This document shows, one piece after another, positions 24,634 through 32,851 of a DNA stretch of 64,000 nt. The notes under the pieces were generated by a model. It was not told where the DNA came from. It saw only the letters and a list, made by a program, of their open reading frames with translations, and searched no databases. A program made the position numbers and the translations under genes. This DNA is from Paulinella micropora (Eukaryota > Cercozoa > Imbricatea > Euglyphida > Paulinellidae), in contig WBZZ01006516.1 in NCBI GenBank assembly GCA_019918135.1, positions 97,001 to 161,000 on the forward strand. The letters run 5' to 3'. The first letter of the stretch is position 1. Every line of letters starts with the position of its first letter.

Positions 24634-24941
24634 CAGGGGAGTACCCTGTGCAGCACCTGTTCTTGCAGCCATCAACCCTCGAGGTCAATCAAAAACCTTC
24701 CATGTTCGATTCTTTACTCAACTATTGGGAAAAAGGAGAAGTGCTCATGCCACAGGGCAAGAAAGTAGAAGCAGATTTTATTTTTGGCACGCCCGACGGT
24801 TATCTACCCCACGTCGCCTGCTATCTCTGCCGCACACATTACCGCGACCCCAACACCGCCGTGCTCTGCTCACCCAATTCGTCCGTGTCGCGGAGGGGCT
24901 TTGGTTTCCCGCCCCTCCTCCCCCCCCCCCTACCACGCTAA
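24582..24941 (+). CDS. Very long orphan protein, part 5 (C-terminal)
   Basis: LLPASYLAGEYPVQHLFLQP, SMFDSLLNYWEKGEVLMPQG, KVEADFIFGTPDGYLPHVAC, YLCRTHYRDPNTAVLC. The end is Pro-rich at a C run. The 24942-25176 stretch after it is C-rich, with three copies of a CTGGCTGTCCCC-like motif and one ATTAATTAAA block, and has no gene. Confidence 0.5.
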   Translation: MPGGLVPGTMLLPASYLAGEYPVQHLFLQPSTLEVNQKPSMFDSLLNYWEKGEVLMPQGKKVEADFIFGTPDGYLPHVACYLCRTHYRDPNTAVLCSPNSSVSRRGFGFPPLLPPPLPR

Positions 24942-25176
24942 TACACATCACAGCTAGGGGGCGGGGGAAGGGAAAGGGACAGCCAGCTGCTCCACCCCTT
25001 CCCCCCCCCCCCTAACTGGCTGTCCCCTAAGCCCTCCCCCCCCCCCCCAACTGGCTGTCCCCCATCTCGCAAGGGGGCACATTCGCTCCCCCCCCTCCCC
25101 TCCCCTGACTGGCTGTGCTGTGCTGTTTGATTAATTAAAAAAAATCTGCCGAGTCTTGCGTCCCTCCCTCCCTCCA

Positions 25177-25929
25177 ATGCAACCTCCCGCCCGGACGGTG
25201 TACCAAGACGAGCGAAGCACTAGGGAAATCCTTGACGTTATCGAAGGTTTACCTCTGATTGGTCAGGGCACCTTTGGCTTCGTTTTTAAACAAAACAATG
25301 GACGCGTGCTAAAGCTGACAGGGGACTGCCAGTGCCTGGAGGAAACAGGGTATCGCAGGCTACACAAACTAGGGGTCGGTCCTAACCTCTACCTGGTCCA
25401 GGTGCTCGATGCCAGCGCCGCCGCCTCCTGGGCCCAGTCCCTGCCCGCAGTAGCGGATTGCAAGGGAGAGCGCCCGGCTGCCAGCCCGGAAGCTCCCCGA
25501 CCTGGGAAAGTGGGCGGCGCGGTGAGGCTTTTGCTCCAAGACAGGGGCTGTACATGCAAACCAGCCGCCGGCTCTGCAGTCCGCGCAAGCGGGCCCTCCT
25601 CAGACAACATGCTCCCGGGGGGGCATTGTCTGGTGCTGCTTCACTTGGAGGCCTTCAACTGCGATCTGAGCCTGGTGGAAAGTTCGGTGTCGGTGGAGAT
25701 GTTTGCTTTCAAGGTTTTAGCCCCGGTGGCGGCATGTTTGCAACGTCTGGTCCTTATGGGCGGCTTCTTCCCTTTCGACCAGAAGCCAACCAACGTCCTT
25801 TTAAATTTAAAGCGAAGCATTGACGGCGCAGGTTTGCTGGTGCAAAAGGTCGTGTTGACCGACCTGGAGGATTCAACCATGTCAGGTCGTAGCGGATGCG
25901 GCGCTGCTATACTTTCTCTCTACTTGTAG
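25177..25929 (+). CDS. Degenerate protein kinase, N-lobe and catalytic loop
   Basis: ATG 25177 (MQPPARTVYQDERSTREILD). The Gly-rich loop is LIGQGTFGFVFK (residues about 31-42), followed by RVLKLTG with a candidate ATP-binding Lys. A 60-residue Pro/Ala-rich insert separates the lobes. FPFDQKPTNVLLNL is the catalytic loop (H/Y-R-D-x-K-x-x-N reduced to F-D-Q-K-P-T-N) and VLTDLEDSTM stands at the DFG position. The remainder of the C-lobe lies at 25951-26469. Viral kinases of this kind phosphorylate host or virion proteins; the odd catalytic loop may mean weak or no activity. Confidence 0.65.
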   Translation: MQPPARTVYQDERSTREILDVIEGLPLIGQGTFGFVFKQNNGRVLKLTGDCQCLEETGYRRLHKLGVGPNLYLVQVLDASAAASWAQSLPAVADCKGERPAASPEAPRPGKVGGAVRLLLQDRGCTCKPAAGSAVRASGPSSDNMLPGGHCLVLLHLEAFNCDLSLVESSVSVEMFAFKVLAPVAACLQRLVLMGGFFPFDQKPTNVLLNLKRSIDGAGLLVQKVVLTDLEDSTMSGRSGCGAAILSLYL

Positions 25930-25950
25930 AGGGCAACTTCCCCGAGCGCT

Positions 25951-26469
25951 TTGGTGTCTTCCGGGCTGGCAGGGACCGGGCGGGCCCGCGCGCTTTGCCC
26001 GCGCCTGGGACGTGCTGCACCTAGAGATTCTGCCGCAGGGTGGCTGGCAGTTCTGGACCGTGTATGCGTAGACGCGCTAGGGTGCGGCTGGGAGGCCTAC
26101 CTTCAGAAATTAAAAAAATACGTGGGCGCGAGTTTTACCAACAGAGCTCCGCCCAACTGTAAGGCTTGGCTCCACACCGTGCTGCGACAGCGCGGCCTGG
26201 GCGACCACGACGACGACGCAGCACGGAGCCGGGACTTTTGGCGGCCGCTCGATTGTCTGTGCCTGGACGAGGCTCTGGCTAAATATAGTATACTGAATGT
26301 TCTCATGTTCTGTGCCCAAAGCTTTGTTGAGCTACAGGTGACGGATTGCTACACTCTAGTTCAGGAAATCGCCAGTACTTGCTGTGGCGGCTGGGCGCAT
26401 CTGTCCGTGTTCTTCATTGCGCCGCTCGTGAAGGACCGCTTTTGCGATAGTGGTCGCGCCCCACAATGA
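25951..26469 (+). CDS. Degenerate protein kinase, C-terminal part
   Basis: Coding-like from about 26040: VCVDALGCGWEAYLQKLKKY, SFTNRAPPNCKAWLHTVLRQ, SRDFWRPLDCLCLDEALAKY, ILNVLMFCAQSFVELQVTDC. It follows the kinase core at 25177 with about two interruptions between. Several Cys. It could be the kinase C-lobe or an extra helical domain. Confidence 0.45.
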   Translation: MVSSGLAGTGRARALCPRLGRAAPRDSAAGWLAVLDRVCVDALGCGWEAYLQKLKKYVGASFTNRAPPNCKAWLHTVLRQRGLGDHDDDAARSRDFWRPLDCLCLDEALAKYSILNVLMFCAQSFVELQVTDCYTLVQEIASTCCGGWAHLSVFFIAPLVKDRFCDSGRAPQ

Positions 26470-26489
26470 TCCACAGAGAGCGAGAGAGA

Positions 26490-26575
26490 GAGAGAGAGGG
26501 GGGGGGGGGGCGCCCCCCCCCCCCTCTGTGCCTGCCCAGATTTTTTTTGGGGGCGACGCCCCCCCCCCCCCCCCC
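26490..26575. repeat. GA repeat and long G/C mononucleotide runs
   Basis: A (GA)n run, then G and C runs that would fold into a hairpin, then a second C run at about 26557-26574. Intergenic, next to an ATTAAAA at 26586. Confidence 0.8.
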
Positions 26576-26651
26576 TCCCATCATTCATTAAAACAAAAAC
26601 TTTTAAAAAGGGGAAAGGCTTGTGCGAAAGCGAGGGAGTGTAAGCCGTTTT

Positions 26652-27674
26652 ATGTTCCAACACAAGCCCTCGTCGGGTTGTTTAAAAAGAGTACAAGAAA
26701 CACGTTGCCTACAACAGCATGTTGTAGGCAGGGTGTGTTCACGCTGCGGCCGAGTCAGAAAGAAAGTGTGTTTTAGACTAGACCCAGTCTTGTCAGAAAG
26801 GACCGAGTGTTCTGGCCTGCTGTTTCCTGGTGCGGCGGAGGAGGCCACAGCTCCTCCCGAGCCTGCTGCGCACGACGGCTGTCCACTGACAATGTACAGG
26901 CTTATCGAGGTTATGTCCAAGGCCGCTGCAATGGTCGAAGAAATTAAGGGAGCACTTGTGGCTGGCGACGAGGATGAGGCGACCCCCCCTGCCACCCCCG
27001 TGCTGGACACTAGCGAGGTGGCTAATGCTGCTGCAGCCAGCGGCTCGCTCACGCCCCTTGTGCAGAGGGTACCGCCACCAGAGCAGCCCCAAAGTCTGTC
27101 CCGGAATCTTCAACAGCGGGCTCGCGGGCTGGATGAGCAACCGCTTAGCGAGGGAATTATGGAACTGCTGATTTTGCTGCACGTGTCGTTGCTGGCTGAC
27201 ACCGCGTCTCGCGGCAAATTGCGTAAAGTGCGAGACGCGGTGGCGCCTTGGTTGCTCTGTTACGCAGCCAGCCGGAGATCTGGCCAACAAACAAACGAGT
27301 CACAACAAGAGGACATAAGGGCGGCGCTGCTATTTTCGCCGCCGACTCTGAAAAAGCCCCGCGCGCAGTTGCCCGAGACGTTACAGGACCTGCTGCAACT
27401 AATCGAAGCCAGGGCTGCCAGTCTGCCCGGGCCCCCCGAGGCTCCGCGATTTATCCAAAGCTGTCAAAAACTGGGACATTACACCAGCTCGCTGTCGCCG
27501 GCCGAAGCGCAAGGAAGGCTCCGCTTCAGACTAGCCTTGCTTGCAATCAGGTACTGGCAACTACGCCACCCTCAAGACATGTGTGCACCAGCGAGCTGGG
27601 CAGATACTACTACGCGTGACCAACATGTCCAGGCTATCTTTGACGCTATCCACTCAGCCCGCCCAGCCCGCTAA
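26652..27674 (+). CDS. Hypothetical helical protein
   Basis: Open from before 26622; ATG 26652 (MFQHKPSSGCLK) is the first in-frame ATG, ATG 26892 (MYRLIEVMSKAAAMVEEIKG) is the alternative and starts the part that looks most protein-like. CSRCGRVRKKVC near the first start could bind zinc. The core is helical: GIMELLILLHVSLLADTASR, LRKVRDAVAPWLLCYAASRR, QLPETLQDLLQLIEARAASL, GRLRFRLALLAIRYWQLRHP. The stop is followed at once by two GCCCGC/GCGGGC hairpins and AATAAA. No family recognised. Confidence 0.55.
   Translation: MFQHKPSSGCLKRVQETRCLQQHVVGRVCSRCGRVRKKVCFRLDPVLSERTECSGLLFPGAAEEATAPPEPAAHDGCPLTMYRLIEVMSKAAAMVEEIKGALVAGDEDEATPPATPVLDTSEVANAAAASGSLTPLVQRVPPPEQPQSLSRNLQQRARGLDEQPLSEGIMELLILLHVSLLADTASRGKLRKVRDAVAPWLLCYAASRRSGQQTNESQQEDIRAALLFSPPTLKKPRAQLPETLQDLLQLIEARAASLPGPPEAPRFIQSCQKLGHYTSSLSPAEAQGRLRFRLALLAIRYWQLRHPQDMCAPASWADTTTRDQHVQAIFDAIHSARPAR
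26706..26730 (+). repeat. Perfect hairpin, 11-bp arms
   Basis: TGCCTACAACA-GCA-TGTTGTAGGCA. It lies in the 5' part of the 26652 frame or in its leader if the gene starts at 26892, so it may be an operator or leader hairpin. Confidence 0.7.
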
Positions 27675-27723
27675 CGCGGGCTGGAAGGCACGCCCAGCCC
27701 GCCCAGCCCGCTAACGCGGGCTG
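27664..27723 (+). repeat. Tandem AGCCCGC-TAAC-GCGGGCT hairpins at mRNA end
   Basis: Two identical hairpins 40 bases apart span the stop codon of the 26652 gene. AATAAA follows at 27728-27733. The same hairpin type occurs inside genes at 6588, 7021 and 28064. Confidence 0.8.
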
Positions 27724-27727
27724 TTTC

Positions 27728-27733
27728 AATAAA
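27728..27733 (+). terminator. Poly(A) signal AATAAA
   Basis: TTTCAATAAAAAAAAG directly after the double hairpin, 54 bases past the stop. Confidence 0.6.
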
Positions 27734-27969
27734 AAAAAGATTTTGTTCCCTTTGGATCTCTCCCCTTCCCTCTTTCCTTCTTGTCTCCTTTCTCCCCCCT
27801 CCCCCCCCCCCCCAGCTCTCTCCCCCCCTCTTCCGTCCGGGATCTTGGGCAAGAAGAGGAGGAGAGGGGGGGAGGGGGGTGCCTCGCTATAGGAGAAAAC
27901 AAAGGCGCTTCAAAAAGGGGAGACAGAAGATCACAACAAGAGAGGAAAGAAAAAGCTTGGTTCTAAGAT

Positions 27970-28875
27970 ATGGGCAAGAAACGCCTCCGAGAAACAGTAA
28001 GGCCCCCTTCCAGCTCGCACCAGCGATCTAGACAGCAAAACAGGCACAAGGCTGGACAGCCCTCCAGCCCGCGCCAGCGGGCTGGGCAGCGTTGGGACTT
28101 GATTGGAGCGATGTTGGCGGAGCTGGAGCCTGCGGGCGCGTTGGCGCTGGGGCTGACGTGTCGAGAGGCGGCCAGGACAGTGGCGAAGGCAGCGGCTTCG
28201 CGCTTGTTGGGCAAGCTGGTGCAGGCGCTGTGCAGGAATGACGCAGAGTGCAGCAGGCCGGTGCGCCCGCGCGACTGGGCCGTCCAAGGTACCCCTCGCG
28301 GAAGGGGGGGAGAGCGCCTGCTGCGCTTGCTGCGTGCACTGCCGGATTTCCGCGGGGGCGACGGCCTGGTGTGCGCCGGGCTAGAGCCTGGGGAGTGGCT
28401 TTTAATCTGTGTGGACGGTATGGCAAACGGGGCCGCTGAGGAGTTGGCGCAGCTGTTCCGGACCAGGCTCCTGCCGAGGCTGCGGCGTCACGGTCGCTTT
28501 GACTTCACGGGAGAACTGGCGAACAGGAGCACGAGACTGCTGCTAAGGCTGCTAGCCCCCCGGGCGACACACCTGCGGCTGAAAGCGGACCCTTTTACCG
28601 CAAGCGGCTCTGCGCGGCTGAAGAGGGTGCTGGCCTCGGCCGGCCAGCTGCAGAGTCTGGAGCTGCTGCACAAGCAGGAGCCCGCGGCCGCTTGGCTCCG
28701 CATGTTGCCTACGACCCTGCGCGAGCTGACGCTGTACAGCCACCAGGCGCTGCTCCAGCCCACTGATTCCACCCGTGCATCGGCTGCGAGGAATGTCAGT
28801 GGGAGCCAGTTGACTTCTGCCGGCGCCTCGGCTGGCTGGGTCTCACCGCCCCCGCACATGCAGCAGGCCGCCTAG
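27970..28875 (+). CDS. F-box/LRR-like protein
   Basis: ATG 27970 (MGKKRLRETVRPPSSSHQRS). Residues about 43-90 (LIGAMLAELEPAGALALGLTCREAARTV) have F-box spacing, and the rest is Leu-rich with irregular repeats (RLLLRLLAPRATHLRLKADP, LKRVLASAGQLQSLELLHKQ, LRMLPTTLRELTLYSHQALL). In viruses such proteins link SCF ubiquitin ligase to chosen targets. A GCCCGC palindrome (28064-28085) lies in the N-terminal coding part. The 3' end overlaps the convergent gene at 28872 by four bases. Confidence 0.6.
   Translation: MGKKRLRETVRPPSSSHQRSRQQNRHKAGQPSSPRQRAGQRWDLIGAMLAELEPAGALALGLTCREAARTVAKAAASRLLGKLVQALCRNDAECSRPVRPRDWAVQGTPRGRGGERLLRLLRALPDFRGGDGLVCAGLEPGEWLLICVDGMANGAAEELAQLFRTRLLPRLRRHGRFDFTGELANRSTRLLLRLLAPRATHLRLKADPFTASGSARLKRVLASAGQLQSLELLHKQEPAAAWLRMLPTTLRELTLYSHQALLQPTDSTRASAARNVSGSQLTSAGASAGWVSPPPHMQQAA
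28064..28085 (+). repeat. CCAGCCCGC-GCCA-GCGGGCTGG palindrome in gene
   Basis: Nine-base arms with a four-base loop. Same element type as at 6588 and 27664; it encodes SSPRQRAGQ in the F-box-like protein. Confidence 0.75.
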
Positions 28876-29420
28876 GGGCCCAGCCCCCCGAAGCCCTGGA
28901 ACGTGGCAAAGTAGCCACACATGCCGTAACCGCTGCTGTAGGACGTGTCCACGGGCGCCTCGTAGCGCAGGCACGGCTGCTGCACGCTGTCGTACCACAC
29001 GGCCGGGTAGTAATCGCCGCAGCGCGAGCCGGCCGCAAACAGCATGCTCCAGCCCCGGACCACCCCCGTCAGCCGCACCTGGTACGAACCCGCGGACGTG
29101 TACAGGTGTTCGCACGCCGCGCCACCGTTGGTGCACACCGACGTAGCGCCGTCGCCCCAGGCCACCCCGAACGTGCCGGCCTGCTGCTGCTGCAAGCGCC
29201 GGCCGGCGCCGTGCTCGAGCGGCAGCCGGTACGTGGTGCCCGGGGTCGTGACGCTCAGGGTCAGCAGCGCCTCCGGCGGCGGGGCCGTCGTAGTAGTCGT
29301 GGTCGCGCCGGCCGCGCCATTCGTGGGCGGCTCGTGGGGGCAGAAGGCCACGGCCCAGCCGCTGAGGGTCAGCAGCAGGCCGGCCAGCGGCGCCATGGCG
29401 CTGGCTAGGGTTCGCTTCAT
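28872..29420 (-). CDS. Secreted PKD-like domain protein
   Basis: 182 residues from ATG 29420 (MKRTLASAMAPLAGLLLTL). The first 25 residues form a signal peptide ending near WAVAFC. A Thr-rich linker (TTTTTTAPPP) follows. Then comes a PKD-like fold: GVAWGDGATS, CEHLYTSAGSYQVRLTG, VRGWSML, as in the BspA-type proteins at 42.5-52.3 kb, here without the leucine-rich repeats. Cys-rich end (CGDYYPAVWYD, CLRYEAP, YGMCGYF). Likely secreted or displayed on the cell or virion surface. Frame unbroken. Confidence 0.7.
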   Translation of the reverse strand: MKRTLASAMAPLAGLLLTLSGWAVAFCPHEPPTNGAAGATTTTTTAPPPEALLTLSVTTPGTTYRLPLEHGAGRRLQQQQAGTFGVAWGDGATSVCTNGGAACEHLYTSAGSYQVRLTGVVRGWSMLFAAGSRCGDYYPAVWYDSVQQPCLRYEAPVDTSYSSGYGMCGYFATFQGFGGLGP

Positions 29421-29441
29421 CGTCGCGGCAGCCCCCCTGGC

Positions 29442-31457
29442 TTGGGGTGGGCTTTAGTGCTCCAGGCGGGACGTCCTGCCGCACCCCCGTGCTCCCCTCC
29501 CCCCCCCTCTTTCCCCCCTCCTCCTCCTTCCTTCCTCCCCCCTTCCGCGTGCAATGCACTGACCATCGTGGCCGGCTTGCTGAAGAAGCAGGAGGCGGGG
29601 CTCGGGTACCTGAAGAAGCAGGAGGCGGGGCTCGGGTACCTGGCGGGGGTGCTGGAGCTGGTCGCGCGGCGCAGCCCGCAGGCGGTAGCTGCGTGCGGCG
29701 CCTGGTGGCGCTGGTGTGGGGCAGAGGAGGCAAAGAGAGCGCGGGCGGCGGGCGGAGGTGCCCTGCCCCGTCCGCACGACGGCCAGTACCATGACCAGCT
29801 GGCGCAAGTGCTGCTAGAATTGGCGCAAGGGCTCCTAGAAAACCTAAGGACTCGTCGTTGGCCCATCAACCTGCACGGAGCGCGGGACCTGTCGTCAAAC
29901 AAAGACCTCGCCCGGTGTTTCCCCCCTCCCGCCGACCTTGCGCAGCAGAGTCTGAGCTTCTTCCTAGGTAAGGATGAGCTGCAATGCTTGCGCCTTCGCC
30001 CAGAAAAGTCCACAAGGGACGTAGACTGGGGCTGGATGCCCTGGTTGCTGGCTGTCGTGGCAGTAGACGCTGATCGCACTTCCAGCGCCCCGAGCAGCAG
30101 CTCCTCCAGCAGCAGCAGCAGCAGCGCCTCTAGCAACCGCCGCACCAGCAGCAGCTCCTCTAGCAGCAGCAGCTCCTCTAGCAGCAGCAGCTCCAGCAGC
30201 AGCAGCAGCGCCTCTAGCAACCGCCGCACCAGCAGCAGCTCCTCCAGCAGCAGCAGCAGCTCCTCCAGCAGCAGCAGCAGCTCCTCCAGCAGCAGCAGCA
30301 GCTCCTCCAGCAGCAGCAGCAGCTCCTCCAGCAGCAGCTCCTCCAGCAGCAGCAGCAGCTCCTCCAGCAGCAGCTCCTCCAGCAGCAGCAGCAGCAGCTC
30401 CTCCAGCAGCAGCAGCAGCTCCTCCAGCAGCAGCAGCAGCTACCCTAGTCGCTACCCCGGTAGCAGCAGCAGTTCCTCCAACAGCAGCAGCGCCTCTGGC
30501 AACCGCCGCAGCAGCGCTGATAACGCCCTGAGCAGCTCCTCCAGCAGCGGCAGCAGCAGCTCCTCTAGCAGCAGCTCCAACTCTAGTGGCGGCCTCCGAG
30601 GAACCAGGCCGCCCGCGCCGGAGACGGCCGCGAAGGGTACCGCACAGGCTCTGGGCCGTGGCTCTGGGGGTGGTGGTCCGCTTCTCGCACCGACGACGGC
30701 CATGGCCGGCAGCGCCTACGGGGCGCCTGCCGGCGGCTTCGCTGGCTACGGTGCCAGCTACGCTCCCCTGGCTGCTGGGTCGGATGGCCTGGCCCAGCCC
30801 TCACCCGATAGGCTGCGCGAGCAAGGCCAACAACACCGACGCACTACGGCCCCGCTCACTGCGTCCGATAGTTACAACGACTACGACGACCTCTCTGCTA
30901 GCCTCCCCCTGGTAGGCGGCTCCCCCCCCCGGGGGTGCAGCCGAGCTCCCCCGCCGCCGCCCGGCCGACCAACGCGCACTCGCCCCCTGCCGACCCCGAC
31001 AGATTCCTCCCCACCCACGACGACGAGCTGTCGATCCCCCTGTCTCCCGGCGCCGCCGTGGATAGCCTGGACTCTGGGGTGTCTCCGCGAGCGGGCGGCA
31101 ATACACTACTCCCGGGATTCATGCCTGAGGCTGATGCTGCCCTGCCTCCGCTCCCGCGCAATTCCAGCTTCGGCTTCAGCCCCTTGCCCCCAACCCCAGC
31201 GTCGTTGGCCTGGGACAACAATGAGGCCAGCAAGGACAACCAAGAGGACAACCAAGAGGACAACCAAGCGGAGGACGATGAGGAGGACGATGAGGACGAT
31301 GAGGAGGACAACAAAGAGGAGGACGATGAGGAGGACAACGAAGAGGAGGACGACGATCTCTGCGAACCCCTGGCGGCCCCCTCGTCGTCGACGGCGGAGG
31401 CAGACCCTCGTGCTCGCAAAAGGGCTACTAACGCCAAAGCAAAGAAAAAAACAATGA
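29442..31457 (+). CDS. Ser-rich protein with helical N-terminal part
   Basis: No ATG is found near the open start, so the true 5' end is unknown. Protein-like from about 29555: LLKKQEAGLGYLKKQEAGLG (a 30-base direct repeat at 29581-29640), LAQVLLELAQGLLENLRTRR, LAQQSLSFFLGKDELQCLRL. From 30090 to 30440 it is almost only Ser, broken twice by ASNRRTSS. Then a Gly/Tyr-rich part (GAPAGGFAGYGASYAPLAAG) and DSYNDYDDLSASLPLV follow. After about 30925 the frame is out of register; the HLH-like protein at 30935 takes over and may be the same transcript. Function unknown; Ser runs suggest heavy phosphorylation or a flexible linker. Confidence 0.45.
   Translation: MGWALVLQAGRPAAPPCSPPPPSFPPPPPSFLPPSACNALTIVAGLLKKQEAGLGYLKKQEAGLGYLAGVLELVARRSPQAVAACGAWWRWCGAEEAKRARAAGGGALPRPHDGQYHDQLAQVLLELAQGLLENLRTRRWPINLHGARDLSSNKDLARCFPPPADLAQQSLSFFLGKDELQCLRLRPEKSTRDVDWGWMPWLLAVVAVDADRTSSAPSSSSSSSSSSSASSNRRTSSSSSSSSSSSSSSSSSSSSSASSNRRTSSSSSSSSSSSSSSSSSSSSSSSSSSSSSSSSSSSSSSSSSSSSSSSSSSSSSSSSSSSSSSSSSSSSSSYPSRYPGSSSSSSNSSSASGNRRSSADNALSSSSSSGSSSSSSSSSNSSGGLRGTRPPAPETAAKGTAQALGRGSGGGGPLLAPTTAMAGSAYGAPAGGFAGYGASYAPLAAGSDGLAQPSPDRLREQGQQHRRTTAPLTASDSYNDYDDLSASLPLVGGSPPRGCSRAPPPPPGRPTRTRPLPTPTDSSPPTTTSCRSPCLPAPPWIAWTLGCLRERAAIHYSRDSCLRLMLPCLRSRAIPASASAPCPQPQRRWPGTTMRPARTTKRTTKRTTKRRTMRRTMRTMRRTTKRRTMRRTTKRRTTISANPWRPPRRRRRRQTLVLAKGLLTPKQRKKQ
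30096..30440 (+). repeat. AGC/TCC low-complexity repeat (poly-Ser)
   Basis: Irregular units such as AGCAGCAGCAGCTCCTCC repeated about twenty times. A smaller run of the same kind is at 7866-7950 in the primase. Confidence 0.9.
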
Positions 31458-32833
31458 CAGGCTTCCGTAACGCGTGGAAGAAACTCTGCCAGAAGCTCTG
31501 CTTGGAAGGCAAGGACACGGACCATCTCTGCAAAGTAATCAAGCTGGCCGCCAAGACACGGAAAAAGAAAAAGACTCCCAAGGAGATGAAGGCACTCCAA
31601 GCAGAGATTGATGCGATCGATTCGTGTGCAAAAAGAGGAAGTTATAAAAGAAATGCTCTGTTGAGCATTCTGGGGCGTCTGTACGGCATGCCCGTAGTGA
31701 CAACGAAGGAAGGAAAAAAGACAGGGTTTACCTACGTTGAGATCTACAACAAAGCGGCAGACGACCCTCTGCTTCTTCCGCCTGCAGTGGAGAAGAAGAA
31801 GAAGACAGGCGGGGCTCTGCCATCCTCCGAGTCGTCGTCATCCCGGCGGCGGGCGGCCCGCCAGGGGGCAGGGAAGGCCCCCCCCGTCGCCGAAGCCGGT
31901 AGCCCAGTGTCGTCTGACGAGGACGCGCCCCTCCTCCCGCGTGCGCCTCCTCCGAGCGCTAGCCGCGCGGCCCGGGGCCGCGCGGCGCAGCCATCCGCTT
32001 CTTCCCGGACGGGCAGCGGTCGGACGGGCAACAGCGTTCCCTCGGCGACGCCCCCCGCGGCAGCAATCGCACGCAGCCGCGGTCCTGTGGCGCCGTTAGG
32101 GGACACCCCAGCACACGGTGAAGAAGAAGAGGCCCGACAACGAAAAAATGAGCAAGAGAAAGAACGGCGCGGCGGGGAGGGCACGGCCTACAAGGCAATC
32201 AAGGCGTTCCTGGAGCGGCAGAACGGTGGGGGGAAAGGCGAAATGAAGAACAGAACCTCTGTTTTGATTCATATGGTAAAATACATAACTCGCGGGGCAC
32301 AGCAGGCGGCGGCTTTGGCAAGGCTTGCGCAAAAGAAACAGGAAGCAGAGAAAGAAGCCGATCTGGTGTTTGACACTAGAAGAGACAGACGCTGGACCGG
32401 CAGAGTAGAACGCGCGGAACAGAGCGCAGCGCTACAGGAGCTGGAGGGGCTGCTGCCAAGAAAAGGGAGCACAAAGAGTGCCTTGTTCAAGAAGGACGTC
32501 TTGGACCTAATAGTACAGGAATATTGCTCCGGGGACGCAACGGGATCGCGGGCGACAGCACCGACGGTTGCCGCCGGCGATTCCAGTGACCCGCAGCCAC
32601 CGACTACGCCACCGAGTGATGACAGCCCCTACGACCCGAACCAGCGTACGGGCGGAGCCCAACCGTCCCGGGACAGAAGGTCTGCCCCGTCGCCTGAGAC
32701 CGAAAGAAGAGCTAAGGCCTGCGAAAAGATGAAAGCCTACCTCCTGCTGAGCGGCAGCCCCGGTGAACAGAAAAAAGTCCAGGGCGCTGACCCAGGTGAT
32801 GCTACCGAAGAAGACTTCAAAAGGGGAGGCTAG
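30935..32833 (+). CDS. Multi-HLH-like DNA-binding protein, part 1
   Basis: An acidic linker (residues about 100-148) is followed by several basic segments, each leading into two helices with a loop. Examples: KKKTMTGFRNAWKKLCQKLC...LCKVIKLAAK; KEMKALQAEIDAIDS...KRNALLSILGRLYG; ARQRKNEQEKERRGGEG...AIKAFL...KNRTSVLIHMVKYI; RVERAEQSAALQELEGLLPR...FKKDVLDLIV. The third has N-x-x-E in its basic part, the E-box contact pattern of bHLH factors. Ser/Pro linkers separate the units. By eye these are bHLH-like; no search was run. A chromatin or transcription role is inferred. Confidence 0.5.
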   Translation: MQPSSPAAARPTNAHSPPADPDRFLPTHDDELSIPLSPGAAVDSLDSGVSPRAGGNTLLPGFMPEADAALPPLPRNSSFGFSPLPPTPASLAWDNNEASKDNQEDNQEDNQAEDDEEDDEDDEEDNKEEDDEEDNEEEDDDLCEPLAAPSSSTAEADPRARKRATNAKAKKKTMTGFRNAWKKLCQKLCLEGKDTDHLCKVIKLAAKTRKKKKTPKEMKALQAEIDAIDSCAKRGSYKRNALLSILGRLYGMPVVTTKEGKKTGFTYVEIYNKAADDPLLLPPAVEKKKKTGGALPSSESSSSRRRAARQGAGKAPPVAEAGSPVSSDEDAPLLPRAPPPSASRAARGRAAQPSASSRTGSGRTGNSVPSATPPAAAIARSRGPVAPLGDTPAHGEEEEARQRKNEQEKERRGGEGTAYKAIKAFLERQNGGGKGEMKNRTSVLIHMVKYITRGAQQAAALARLAQKKQEAEKEADLVFDTRRDRRWTGRVERAEQSAALQELEGLLPRKGSTKSALFKKDVLDLIVQEYCSGDATGSRATAPTVAAGDSSDPQPPTTPPSDDSPYDPNQRTGGAQPSRDRRSAPSPETERRAKACEKMKAYLLLSGSPGEQKKVQGADPGDATEEDFKRGG

Positions 32834-32851
32834 TCAGTCATCCTCGCCGCA

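Noticed and set aside
30452-31600. Long minus-strand open frames opposite the Ser-rich and acidic regions
   Set aside because: They are Leu/Val/Ser-only mirror frames of the plus-strand repeats, without protein-like composition elsewhere.
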